From Bryobacteraceae bacterium CoA2 C42 (lineage in GTDB: Bacteria > Acidobacteriota > Terriglobia > Bryobacterales > Bryobacteraceae), in assembly GCA_019931245.1 (NCBI GenBank), contig JAINDL010000154.1, forward strand, positions 1-35,804: a stretch of 35,804 bases of DNA, read 5' to 3'. Below, in pieces: positions 15,551 to 22,849 of the stretch. The notes beneath the pieces are model-generated. The model saw only the letters and a list, made by a program, of their open reading frames with translations. It did not search any database and was not told the origin of the DNA. Every line of letters begins with the position of its first letter. Within the stretch, counting starts at the first letter, position 1. A program made the translations under genes and the position numbers.

Positions 15551-15937
15551 TCAGGCCAGCGGCTTGTACGCCACGCAGTCGATTTCGACGTGCATCGCCG
15601 GGTTGGGCATCACCGCCTGGACGGTGGTGCGGGCCGGCTTGGCGTCGCCGAAAAACTCGCCGTACACCTCGTTCATGGCGCTGAACTCGGCAACGTCCTT
15701 GAGGAACACCGAACACTTCACCACATCCGCCAGCGTGGCGCCGGCGCCGGCGAGGATCTTCTGGATGTTGGTGATGACGATGCGGGTCTCGTGGCGGACA
15801 TCGCCGATCTCGTACTGGCCGGTCTCGGTGTTAAACGGGCCCTGGCCGCTGACGTAGATAAAGTCACCGGCCCGGACCGCGTGGGAGTAGGGCCCGGCGG
15901 GCCGTGGCGCGCCGGGGATGTGAAAACGTTCGATCAT
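15551..15937 (-). CDS. RidA-family enamine/imine deaminase
   Basis: A 128-residue protein of the YjgF/YER057c/UK114 family. Family blocks are PAGPYSHAVRAGDFIYVSGQ near the N-terminus and PARTTVQAVMPNPAMHVEIDCVA at the C-terminus; the Arg of PART is the residue that binds the substrate carboxylate in RidA. It hydrolyses reactive 2-imino or enamine intermediates. Sitting 4 bp upstream of the PhnZ-like gene in a locus that also encodes an amine-oxidising flavoenzyme, it plausibly hydrolyses the imine formed from aminoethylphosphonate. That link is an inference. The RBS GGAGAG precedes the ATG, and the gene begins 12 bp after the NYN gene. Confidence 0.9.
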   Translation of the reverse strand: MIERFHIPGAPRPAGPYSHAVRAGDFIYVSGQGPFNTETGQYEIGDVRHETRIVITNIQKILAGAGATLADVVKCSVFLKDVAEFSAMNEVYGEFFGDAKPARTTVQAVMPNPAMHVEIDCVAYKPLA

Positions 15938-15949
15938 GAGACTCTCCGA

Positions 15950-17329
15950 TTACTCCACCGGTTTGCGGGCGCGCGGGCGGCGCACGCTGGAGGTGGCGGT
16001 CTTTTTGGCGGCGGTGGCGCCGGTCCGTTTCCGTGAGGTTCCGGCGCCGCGGCGGCCACCGGCGGGTTTGGCCTCCGCCGCGGGAGCGGCCTCTTCGGTC
16101 GCCGCAGCGTCGGCGGCCGGCTCTTCGGCCTCGGCGAGGCTAGCAGCGGTCGCGGCCCCGTTGGTGACTTCGGGCACGGGCTCCGGTTCGGGAGCCGGCG
16201 GGGCAAGCTCGGCGCCGAGGAAAACGGTCATCCCGCGCTGCTCATCCGGTTCCATGCGGACCATGAAGTTGTCCTGCGCGAAGTTCAGGAACTCATTGAA
16301 CTCCTGAAAGCCGTACTTCTTCGTGTCAAAGTCGGTGTGGATCTTGCTCATCCAGCCCGCCACCGTTTCGGCGCTCGCGCCGTCTTCCATGTCGAGCTTG
16401 TAGATGTCGAGCACCTGGCGGAGCAGCGGCAGGGCGTCGTCCTTCTTGTGGATCACGGCCCCGGTCGCGGCGGCGCCGCCCGAGAGCAGCTCGATCGTAT
16501 ACCGGCCCTCGGTGCCGTGCAGCTGGATGTAGCCGGCGCCTTTAATGCGGTCGATAAACTCGGAAAAGGCGCTGGCGCCGTAGGAGCGCTCGTTGAAGCT
16601 GGGGTCGAGCTGCTTCATCGTGCTCTTGAGCAGGCCCAGCTGCGGCTGCACACCTCGCCGTTGCAGCACGCTGAGAGCGCGTTCGACGAGCGGCATGGCC
16701 TGAGCTACTTCGAGCGGCTGAGGCCGGCCGCGCCGGTAACCGCCGCCTTGCTGCTGCGGCGGCTGCGCGGCGGGGGCGGGCGCTTCGGCCGCCGCGGCGC
16801 GCGCGGCCTGCTCTCTCTGGGGCGGCGGGGCGTACTTCCGCTCCGGGATCACCCGCACATCGTCCGTCAGCAGGCTCTCGTAGCTGATGAACTCGTGGCA
16901 GTTCTGCTGCAGAATGTTCGAGGTGAACGCCTTGCCGCCGACGATGTAGATCGTTTTGCCGTATGCCTTCAGCTTGTTGACGAGCGGGATAAAGTCGCTG
17001 TCGCCGCTGATGATGGCAAAAGCATTGACGTTGCGGTGGGTGAAGGCCATCTCGAGCGCATCGAGGGCGAGGTTGATATCCGCGCCGTTCTTGTCCCCGC
17101 GCGGCGAAGGTAGGCGCTGGACCATCTGCACGGCGTTTTCCGCCATCTGCCGGACCGCCGGCTCCTGCCGGCTCCAGTTGGCATAGGCAAATTTGGCGAC
17201 GATATCGCCGCGCTCCTTGAGCGCATCGAGGGGGAGCGACACGTCGAATTCGCGGCGCAACGTCGACTTCACGCCGATTTCGATGTTGTCATAATCCACG
17301 AATACGGCGATATTTTGGCGTTCTTGCAT
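15950..17329 (-). CDS. NYN-domain nuclease-like protein with two OST-HTH/LOTUS domains
   Basis: A 459-residue protein. Residues 5-155 form a NYN (LabA/DUF88, PIN-like) domain with the acidic motifs VFVDYDNIEIG, NGADINLALDAL and IISGDSDFIPLV that bind metal in this nuclease fold. Residues 212-282 and 298-372 are two OST-HTH/LOTUS domains, RNA-binding winged helices: VERALSVLQRRGVQPQLG to GRYTIEL, and LRQVLDIYKL to TVFLG. The last 85 residues are a disordered Ala/Glu then Lys/Arg-rich tail that could bind nucleic acid. The likely role is RNA turnover or regulation in the cytoplasm. The ATG at 17329 starts right at the NYN domain; the longer frame upstream is low-complexity. It heads the operon with ridA and the PhnZ-like gene. 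Confidence 0.88.
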   Translation of the reverse strand: MQERQNIAVFVDYDNIEIGVKSTLRREFDVSLPLDALKERGDIVAKFAYANWSRQEPAVRQMAENAVQMVQRLPSPRGDKNGADINLALDALEMAFTHRNVNAFAIISGDSDFIPLVNKLKAYGKTIYIVGGKAFTSNILQQNCHEFISYESLLTDDVRVIPERKYAPPPQREQAARAAAAEAPAPAAQPPQQQGGGYRRGRPQPLEVAQAMPLVERALSVLQRRGVQPQLGLLKSTMKQLDPSFNERSYGASAFSEFIDRIKGAGYIQLHGTEGRYTIELLSGGAAATGAVIHKKDDALPLLRQVLDIYKLDMEDGASAETVAGWMSKIHTDFDTKKYGFQEFNEFLNFAQDNFMVRMEPDEQRGMTVFLGAELAPPAPEPEPVPEVTNGAATAASLAEAEEPAADAAATEEAAPAAEAKPAGGRRGAGTSRKRTGATAAKKTATSSVRRPRARKPVE

Positions 17330-17738
17330 GTAGTTCTTAATCCTTGGAGCGGTGCGGGGCGCCAGCCTCTGGCCAGCTCCCAAGGCGCCGCCGTTGGGTT
17401 GCTTGTTCCTGTTGGCAGCTTCCGCGGGGGGCAGCGCCTCCACGTTTTCCGCTTTCTTGCTGTCCGGGGCCGGCAGATTCGTCCCTGGTTTCTCGCCGCC
17501 GGCTACCGCCGGCTTCAGGGTACACCAAGGCTGTTCTGGATTTCATCCGGCCGGGCCGCTAGTGAGAAGTATATCGCTTGTTAGGGGGTGCGCGAGACAG
17601 GGGGGCGGGAAACCCCCTGTCTCGCGGAAACTAAGGTCCCACCGCGGGCTGGTACCGGTAGTACAAACCGCCGAGTTTGCCATTCAGTTCTTCTCCTTAC
17701 AGTGAAATAAGGTTCGACGTCGTCTCCTGGAGTTCTTT
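17330..17738. other. 409-bp divergent intergenic region with a strong hairpin
   Basis: No convincing gene is seen between the NYN and GT2 start codons. It holds upstream signals of both genes: a possible RBS AAGGA about 12 nt before the NYN ATG, and GGAG 5 nt before the GT2 ATG. It also holds the long inverted repeat at 17591-17626. Confidence 0.6.
17591..17626. other. Perfect 14-bp stem-loop in a divergent intergenic region
   Basis: CGCGAGACAGGGGG (17591-17604) pairs perfectly with CCCCCTGTCTCGCG (17613-17626) around the 8-nt loop GCGGGAAA. It is too stable to be accidental. It has no T tract and lies between divergent genes, where terminators are not expected. It may be an interspersed hairpin repeat, a structured leader element for the GT2 gene, or a processing site. 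Confidence 0.75.
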
Positions 17739-18485
17739 ATGCCCAATGCCGTAGTCACGGTTCTCGTACCGTGCCGGAACAAGCTGTCCCGGCTACCCAG
17801 CCTGATCGCCCGCTTTGACGCCATGCGGGCCACTGGCCAGATTCCTCATTGGGAGGTGCTCTTCATCAACGACGGCTCGCAGGACGGCACCGGTCCTCTC
17901 CTCAATCAGCTGATGGATCGCTTTCACTGGATCCGTGTTGTCCATCACCGCCGGGCGCGCGGTCTCGGCCCCGCGTTGCGCGCCGGACTGCAGCGTTCGG
18001 AAGCCGCTGTTGTCTGCACCATGGAATGCGATGGAGCCTATGGCCCGGAGACGCTGCCGGGCATGGTCGCCCTGCTCGAGGACGGCGCCGATGTGGTCAC
18101 TGTCTCGGTGGGCGATCCCGCCGAAGGCTGCCTCCTGCGGAAATCGCTGCGGGATCTGACCAACGGAATCGCCGCCCGGCTCTACCGGATGCTCCTCGGA
18201 GGGCCGGCCCATGGCTACTGCTCCAACCACCGGGCCTACCGCGCCAGCGCACTGAAACGCATTTCGCTGCGCTCTCGCGGCGAGTCCGTAGTGGCGGAAA
18301 TCATGATCCGGTGTCTGCTCAAACGTCTCCGGGTTCGGGAGTTCCGCACGGCAGCCGAACCTGGCGAAACACCTGCCGCCGGCACGGATCTCCAGGCCGG
18401 AATCCTCGGCCACGCGGCCCTTCTGCAGATGAGCTGCCGCTGCCTCTTTGCCCGCACCCTCACGCAGTGGGTGGCGAGTATCTAG
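17739..18485 (+). CDS. Glycosyltransferase family 2, dolichol-phosphate-mannose-synthase-like
   Basis: A 248-residue GT-A fold transferase. The N-terminal VTVLVPCRNKLSRLPSLIAR and EVLFINDGSQDGT (first Asp of the nucleotide site) are followed by HRRARGLGPALRAGL, ECDGAYGPETLPGM (the region of the DxD motif, here Asp-Gly-Ala) and LLRKSLRDLTNG. This order matches DPM1-like bacterial GT2 enzymes, which transfer a sugar from a nucleotide donor to a polyprenyl-phosphate. No C-terminal membrane domain is present, so it is probably membrane-associated. The ATG at 17739 has a GGAG five bases upstream. The substrate is unknown. Confidence 0.85.
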   Translation: MPNAVVTVLVPCRNKLSRLPSLIARFDAMRATGQIPHWEVLFINDGSQDGTGPLLNQLMDRFHWIRVVHHRRARGLGPALRAGLQRSEAAVVCTMECDGAYGPETLPGMVALLEDGADVVTVSVGDPAEGCLLRKSLRDLTNGIAARLYRMLLGGPAHGYCSNHRAYRASALKRISLRSRGESVVAEIMIRCLLKRLRVREFRTAAEPGETPAAGTDLQAGILGHAALLQMSCRCLFARTLTQWVASI

Positions 18486-18531
18486 CCGTTGCGGCGGCCC
18501 CGGCAGGAACCAACCGGCGTAGACTGACAGG

Positions 18532-18831
18532 ATGCTCTCCCGTCGGCTTCTCTGTCTCAGCATCTTCGTCCGTAGCGCCGGAGCCCAGTTTCAGCCCCCC
18601 CAGACCCCGGTCACCTTCGACGGGACGCTGAAGGCTTACGACAGGAAATTCGTGATCGTCGAGACCGCTCCGGACCAGACGGTCCGCCTTGAGATCGACC
18701 GCAAAACGAAACTCGTCGACGCCCAGGGTAAGCCGCTCACCCGCCCGCCCGCCGAGGGAAGCCAGGTGGCCATCGACGGCCGTAAGCGGCTGAACGGGGT
18801 CTTGGTAGCCCTCACCATCAAGGTGCTGTAG
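18532..18831 (+). CDS. Small exported protein of unknown function
   Basis: A 99-residue protein with a signal peptide-like N-terminus (MLSRRLLCLSIFVRSAGAQ). The mature part (FDGTLKAYDRKFVIVETAPD, then VRLEIDRKTKLVD and GSQVAIDGRKRLNGVLVAL) has alternating beta-strand character and resembles small OB-like periplasmic proteins that read 'G.l...d...l.l........f.l...T'. No family was recognised with certainty. The last 17 codons and stop lie inside the first copy of the 210-bp tandem duplication, so a second copy of its 3' end sits at 18987-19041. Confidence 0.65.
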   Translation: MLSRRLLCLSIFVRSAGAQFQPPQTPVTFDGTLKAYDRKFVIVETAPDQTVRLEIDRKTKLVDAQGKPLTRPPAEGSQVAIDGRKRLNGVLVALTIKVL

Positions 18832-19208
18832 CTTCGAGTGTTCTCCGGCATCCTAAGCCACCACCTGTGCTGCCCCCTGCTGCAGCGCCCCTAGCAGATT
18901 GAGCAGATCGTCGGCCCGGAAGGGCTTGGCGAGAAAGTAATCCATGCCAGCCTCGAGGCACCGGTCCCGGTCTTCGGCCAACGCCCCGGCCGTAAGCGGC
19001 TGAACGGGGTCTTGGTAGCCCTCACCATCAAGGTGCTGTAGCTTCGAGCGTTCTCCGGCATCCTAAGCCACCACCTGTGCTGCCCCCTGCTGCAGCGCCC
19101 CTAGCAGATTGAGCAGGTCGTCGGCCCGGAAGGGCTTGGCGAGAAAGTAATCCATGCCAGCCTCGAGGCACCGGTCCCGGTCTTCGGCCAACGCCCCGGC
19201 CGTAAGCG
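18777..19208. repeat. 210-bp tandem duplication joining the 3' ends of two convergent genes
   Basis: Bases 18777-18986 and 18987-19196 are direct copies differing at two positions only (T18839/C19049 and A18907/G19117). The 12-bp CGGCCGTAAGCG occurs at the left edge, at the junction and at the right edge (18777, 18987, 19197), so the duplication probably arose by slippage or recombination between two short matches, one in the small exported gene and one in the kinase gene. Both genes remain intact. The extra DNA (18832-19062) holds a 46-codon relic of the kinase 3' end and a 17-codon relic of the small gene. Confidence 0.95.
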
Positions 19209-21078
19209 CCACGATCGGCACCCGCCCGGCGGACCCCTCCAGATCGCGAATCCGCCCGGCGGCGGTAAAGCCATCCATCACCGGCATGTGACAGTCCATC
19301 AGCACCACATCGAAGCCGCCCTTCCGTATCGCCTCAAGCGCCAGCGCCCCATTTTCGACCACCGAAAATGTGCACCCGGCCCGCTTGAGAATTCCGATCA
19401 CCACCTTCTGGTTGACGCGGTTGTCCTCGGCCAGCAACACGCGCATCCCCTGCAGCGTCGCTGCAATCGGCACAAACTCGCTCTGCCGCGCCAGGGCTCC
19501 CGGTCCCAACATGGCCGGCGCCGGCTGCCGCAGGGCTTCCACCGTATCGAGAAACTCCCGCTGCCGTACCGGCTGCCGGAGCCAGCCCGCGAAGCCCGCG
19601 CTTTCGGCCTCGCCTCCCACCCGCGGACTCGGATCCCGGCTCAGCAGCAGCCGCCGGGCTGCTCCGGCCCCGGCTGGTCCCGGCGCCAGGCGATCGGCGA
19701 TCCACAGCTCCGGATCCTGCGCGGCAACCACCGCCCCGTGCGCCACCAACCAGCGCTCCACCACCTCCCGCAGACGCGCCCCTGCAATGTCGCAACAGAC
19801 ACGCAGACCGCTGAGCCGCGGTACGAACTCCGGTCCGGACCCATCGATCGCCAGCCGCAGGGTGAACGTGAATACCGAGCCCACCCCGGGCAAGCTGTGC
19901 ACCCCAACCTCGCCGCCCATTGCGTTGACGATCTTCTTTGAAAGCGCCAGACCGAGACCCGTACCCCCGAACCGCCTTTGGGTCCCCGGCTCGGCCTGCT
20001 CGAACGGCTGAAACAGACGCCCGGCCTGCTCAGCCGTCATGCCGATGCCCGAGTCGGCCACCTCCACAACCAACTCACCAAATCCGTCGCCGGCCCCCCC
20101 CTTCACCCGGACTTCGACGAAGCCGTTCTCGGTAAACTTCAGGGCATTACCCACTAAATTCAAAAGCACCTGCCGCAGCCGCCCGGCGTCACCGAAGTAC
20201 CGTCGCGGCAGCGCGGGGGGAAAGTCAAACAAAAACTCCTGCACCTTGGTCCGCGCCATCGGCGCCAGCAGCTCCATGACCTCTTCAAACACTGTCGGCA
20301 GCTCAAAGCTCTCCCGCACCAGCTCCAGCTTCCCCGCCTCAATCCGGCTCAGATCCAGAATGTCGTTCAGTATCGTCAGCAACGCTTCGGCCGAGTGTTC
20401 AATGGTCGATGCCTGATCGCGCTGCTCGGAATTGAGCGGCGTCTCCAGGAGCAGCCGGGTCATGCCGAGAATCCCGTTCATCGGCGTCCGGATCTCGTGG
20501 CTCATATTGGCTAGAAACATGCTCTTCGCCGAGGCATTCGATTCGGCCGCCCGCCTCGCCCGCTCTAACTCCTGCTGCAGACGCACCCGCTCGGTTATGT
20601 CCCGCCCAATAGCCTGAATCCCCGTTTCAAAGCCCCGGTCCGCCAGGACCCGACAGCTTAACTCCAATGTCTTCCCTGCTCCGTCCTGACCGATGAACTC
20701 CCGCTCCACCCGCACCGTTTCGGAGTACCGCACCTGGTCAAGCACGTCAAAATACCAGCCCGGGTCATCGGTCGTGAACAGATCTTCAATGAACTGACTC
20801 TCCAGCCCCGTCCCGACCCGGTCGAGCAGCAACTCCGCCGCCCGGTTGGCCGCCACCAGACGTCCGTCCAGATTCGTCTGCAGAATCACGTCGCTTGCGT
20901 TCGCAAACAGCTCCCCGTAACGTTCCCGCAGATGCCGTTCGGATGCCAGCGAGTCCTGCAGCAGCTTGGTCTGCGAAAGCAAGTCGCGACGCAGACCCTG
21001 GTACGCCCGGACGCCGCCCACCAAAAGAATCACCACGACTCCGGCAATCACTATCCAGGCTGCGAGCGGCATCCCCAT
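19063..21078 (-). CDS. Membrane-bound hybrid sensor histidine kinase
   Basis: A 671-residue sensor. One transmembrane segment (about 7-24) is followed by a coiled region and a PAS domain (about 53-165, ending IQAIGRDITERVRLQQEL). HisKA comes next, with phospho-acceptor H194 in NMSHEIRTPMNGILGM. The ATPase has N box LLNLVGNALKFTENG, G1 ADSGIGM and G2 RRFGGTGLGLALSKKI (about 300-405). A degenerate receiver-like segment follows (about 425-535) without a clear phospho-acceptor. A full C-terminal receiver has VLLAEDNRVNQKVV and the phospho-Asp in VVLMDCHMPVMDGF. With only a PAS domain and no periplasmic domain, it probably senses a cytoplasmic or membrane signal. The ATG at 21078 is preferred to the adjacent TTG. 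The 3' end lies in the second copy of the 210-bp duplication. Confidence 0.93.
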   Translation of the reverse strand: MGMPLAAWIVIAGVVVILLVGGVRAYQGLRRDLLSQTKLLQDSLASERHLRERYGELFANASDVILQTNLDGRLVAANRAAELLLDRVGTGLESQFIEDLFTTDDPGWYFDVLDQVRYSETVRVEREFIGQDGAGKTLELSCRVLADRGFETGIQAIGRDITERVRLQQELERARRAAESNASAKSMFLANMSHEIRTPMNGILGMTRLLLETPLNSEQRDQASTIEHSAEALLTILNDILDLSRIEAGKLELVRESFELPTVFEEVMELLAPMARTKVQEFLFDFPPALPRRYFGDAGRLRQVLLNLVGNALKFTENGFVEVRVKGGAGDGFGELVVEVADSGIGMTAEQAGRLFQPFEQAEPGTQRRFGGTGLGLALSKKIVNAMGGEVGVHSLPGVGSVFTFTLRLAIDGSGPEFVPRLSGLRVCCDIAGARLREVVERWLVAHGAVVAAQDPELWIADRLAPGPAGAGAARRLLLSRDPSPRVGGEAESAGFAGWLRQPVRQREFLDTVEALRQPAPAMLGPGALARQSEFVPIAATLQGMRVLLAEDNRVNQKVVIGILKRAGCTFSVVENGALALEAIRKGGFDVVLMDCHMPVMDGFTAAGRIRDLEGSAGRVPIVALTAGALAEDRDRCLEAGMDYFLAKPFRADDLLNLLGALQQGAAQVVA

Positions 21079-21129
21079 CAATACAAGGGGTATCGGCCTA
21101 CTCAGCCTAAGTGTTAGCGAAAGAGAGGG

Positions 21130-21714
21130 CTACGGCTCCTTAACCTGGCTCACTTCACCGGAAAGCCGCGACGCCAGCGGACTCGTCTGTCCGGCGTACT
21201 TGTTGCCCGGCTTGGCCCGGTAGGGCACCGACACGGGCGTCGTCAACTGCTCAAACGTAAACGAACAGATTCGCATCCCCGGATAGAGCGCCACTGGTAC
21301 CCGCCCCAGATTCGACAGTTCAAGAGTCGCCTTGCCTGTCCAACCCGGGTCAAACAACCCCGCCGTGCCGTGCACGATAATGCCGATCCGGCCCAGGCTG
21401 GAACGCCCCTCGAGCCGCCCCAGCACATCATCGGCCAGCTCCAGACGCTCCTCGGTGATCGCCAAACAAAAATCCCGCGGCTGCAGGATGAATGGCTCGC
21501 CCGGCGGCACCACGATCGTCCGCATCATGTCCTGAATCGCGCCCCGGTCCCGCGGATCAATAAAAGCAAAACGGGAGTGCTCAAAAACACTGAACTCGTT
21601 TCCGAGACGGAAGTCCACCGAACAGGAACCGTACTGCTCCGGAGGAAGCTCCGGCTCGATCCGGATCTTCCCCTCCGCCAAGTAACGTTTAATATCAATG
21701 TCCGATAGGACCAT
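21130..21714 (-). CDS. dcd: dCTP deaminase
   Basis: Deaminates dCTP to dUTP for dTTP synthesis; cytoplasmic homotrimer. The protein (194 residues) starts MVLSDIDIKRYLAEGKIRIE. It contains YGSCSVDFRLGNEF, RLEGRSSLGRIGIIVHGTAG (catalytic Glu and RSS nucleotide-binding residues) and FDPGWTGKATLELSNLG, all diagnostic. Whether it is mono- or bifunctional (dCTP deaminase/dUTPase) cannot be decided. The ATG at 21714 was chosen because it gives the family's N-terminus; the longer frame would read through the tRNA. It starts 11 bp after the 3' end of tRNA-Ala, so the two may share a transcript. Confidence 0.95.
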   Translation of the reverse strand: MVLSDIDIKRYLAEGKIRIEPELPPEQYGSCSVDFRLGNEFSVFEHSRFAFIDPRDRGAIQDMMRTIVVPPGEPFILQPRDFCLAITEERLELADDVLGRLEGRSSLGRIGIIVHGTAGLFDPGWTGKATLELSNLGRVPVALYPGMRICSFTFEQLTTPVSVPYRAKPGNKYAGQTSPLASRLSGEVSQVKEP

Positions 21715-21725
21715 GGCGGAGATTT

Positions 21726-21801
21726 TGGTGGACGACATGGGACTCGAACCCACGACCCCCACGATGCGAACGTGGTGCTCTCCCAACTGAGCTAGTCGCC
21801 C
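21726..21801 (-). tRNA. tRNA-Ala (anticodon CGC)
   Basis: A 76-nt cloverleaf with CCA encoded. The acceptor stem GGGCGAC/GTCGTCC contains the G3-U70 pair that is the main alanine identity element. The D-arm is GCTC..GAGC, and the anticodon stem CCACG/CGTGG encloses TTCGCAT, giving anticodon CGC, which reads GCG. The T-arm is GTGGG-TTCGAGT-CCCAT. It lies on the minus strand immediately upstream of dcd. No integrase or duplicated 3' end was seen beside it. Confidence 0.97.
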
Positions 21802-21815
21802 ACGCGACTCCTTTC

Positions 21816-21821
21816 AGTATA
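21816..21821 (-). promoter_or_regulatory. Likely -10 element of the tRNA-Ala/dcd transcript
   Basis: TATACT on the minus strand (21821 to 21816) lies 14 bp before the tRNA 5' end, matching 5 of 6 consensus positions. No good -35 box is visible upstream. A 6-bp inverted repeat (ACGGAG 21826-21831, CTCCGT 21835-21840) sits just behind it. Confidence 0.4.
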
Positions 21822-21865
21822 CAAGACGGAGAGCCTCCGTGGGCACGCTACAATGAACTTTTCCG

Positions 21866-22531
21866 ATGTCTGAGAGTATCCTTCAAAAAATGCGCGCCGA
21901 ATGGGACGCCCGTGCCCGTGAAAATGCCCGGTACTACGTCAATACCGCCAACGAAAACTGGACCGACGACGAATTCTTTCAATCCGGCGAACGCACGGTG
22001 GCCGAAGAAATTCTCACCGACATGACCAACATCTGCCAGGGAAAACAACCCCAGGCCATGCGGGTACTCGAGATCGGCTGCGGCGCCGCCCGCGTCACCC
22101 GCGCCCTCGCCGGCCTGTTTGGAGAGGTCCACGCCGTCGACATCAGCCCCGAAATGGTCGCCCAGGCCCGGGCCGCCCTCTCCGGCTTCCCCCACGCCCA
22201 CGTCTACCAGAACAACGGCACCGACCTCGCCGTCGTCCCCACCGCCAACTTCGACTTCGCCTTCTCTACCATCGTGTTTCAACACATCCCCAGCCGCGAG
22301 GTCATTGAAAACTACGTCCGCGAAGTCTCCCGCCTCCTCCGCCCCGGCGCTCTGTTCAAGTTCCAGGTTCAGGGAGACGTTACCATCGAAATCACCCCCG
22401 ACGATACCTGGCTGGGCGTCCCCTTTTCGCCCGAACAGGCCGGCGCCATGGCCGAGCGCTGCGGTTTTGAAATGCGCTACAACCACGGCGCGGGCCAGCA
22501 ATACTATTGGCTTTGGTTTTTCAAGCGCTAA
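21866..22531 (+). CDS. Class I SAM-dependent methyltransferase
   Basis: A 221-residue methyltransferase. After a helical N-terminus with KMRAEWDARARENARYYV, motif I is VLEIGCGAARVTRALA (about 68-83), motif II is EVHAVDISPEMVAQAR, and motif IV is FDFAFSTIVFQHIPS. No substrate can be assigned. The N-terminal 'WDxRAxxNxRYYV' pattern is common in unassigned bacterial methyltransferases near polysaccharide genes. It is transcribed away from tRNA-Ala/dcd, and its last four bases overlap the convergent small gene. Confidence 0.88.
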   Translation: MSESILQKMRAEWDARARENARYYVNTANENWTDDEFFQSGERTVAEEILTDMTNICQGKQPQAMRVLEIGCGAARVTRALAGLFGEVHAVDISPEMVAQARAALSGFPHAHVYQNNGTDLAVVPTANFDFAFSTIVFQHIPSREVIENYVREVSRLLRPGALFKFQVQGDVTIEITPDDTWLGVPFSPEQAGAMAERCGFEMRYNHGAGQQYYWLWFFKR

Positions 22532-22734
22532 TCGGCTACCGATTCCCGACGGCTCTCCCAGTATTTCCGCATCCGTTCGGAAACCCGCCGCCTCTCTTCC
22601 TCATCCATCGACTTTCGCCCCCGCCGGCCGGCGGCCTTGGCCGGCGCGGGGCCCTGCCTCTCAAGCGCCGCAATGGCCTGCTCGATCCGCCGCTTCTCCT
22701 CGTACAACTCTTCAATTGCTCGGTATAAATCCAT
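22528..22734 (-). CDS. Small basic coiled-coil protein, unknown function
   Basis: A 68-residue protein starting MDLYRAIEELYEEKRRIEQA. The N-terminal half is an amphipathic helix; a short Pro/Ala/Gly-rich hinge follows, then a basic segment GRRGRKSMDEEERRRVSERM ending RKYWESRR. The second part resembles small Acidobacteriota proteins with a '(R)GR(K)SMxxEERxxVSERMRxYWxxRR' tail, possibly nucleic-acid binding. The ATG at 22734 was chosen; a GTG at 22749 would add five residues. Function unknown. Confidence 0.6.
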   Translation of the reverse strand: MDLYRAIEELYEEKRRIEQAIAALERQGPAPAKAAGRRGRKSMDEEERRRVSERMRKYWESRRESVAD

Positions 22735-22849
22735 CAGGGTCCACCGCACAGAAAGCGATTCCCCTGCAGAATAACCCGCCTGCTAAGAATTGTGATGAAC
22801 GAAAGGTACTTGTTTTCTCATCGACTTAGTACTAAACGGAGGGATATAT

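Noticed and set aside
17352-17705. A 117-codon plus-strand frame between the NYN and GT2 genes
   Set aside because: No recognisable motif; it crosses the perfect hairpin, and codon use is unlike its neighbours.
21726-21801. An integration site at tRNA-Ala
   Set aside because: No duplicated tRNA 3' end, integrase or gene-order break was visible near it.
22750-22849. A riboswitch or small RNA in the gap upstream of the small gene
   Set aside because: Only a 10-bp palindrome (TTAGTACTAA) and ordinary AT-rich promoter-like DNA were seen; no conserved structure could be supported.
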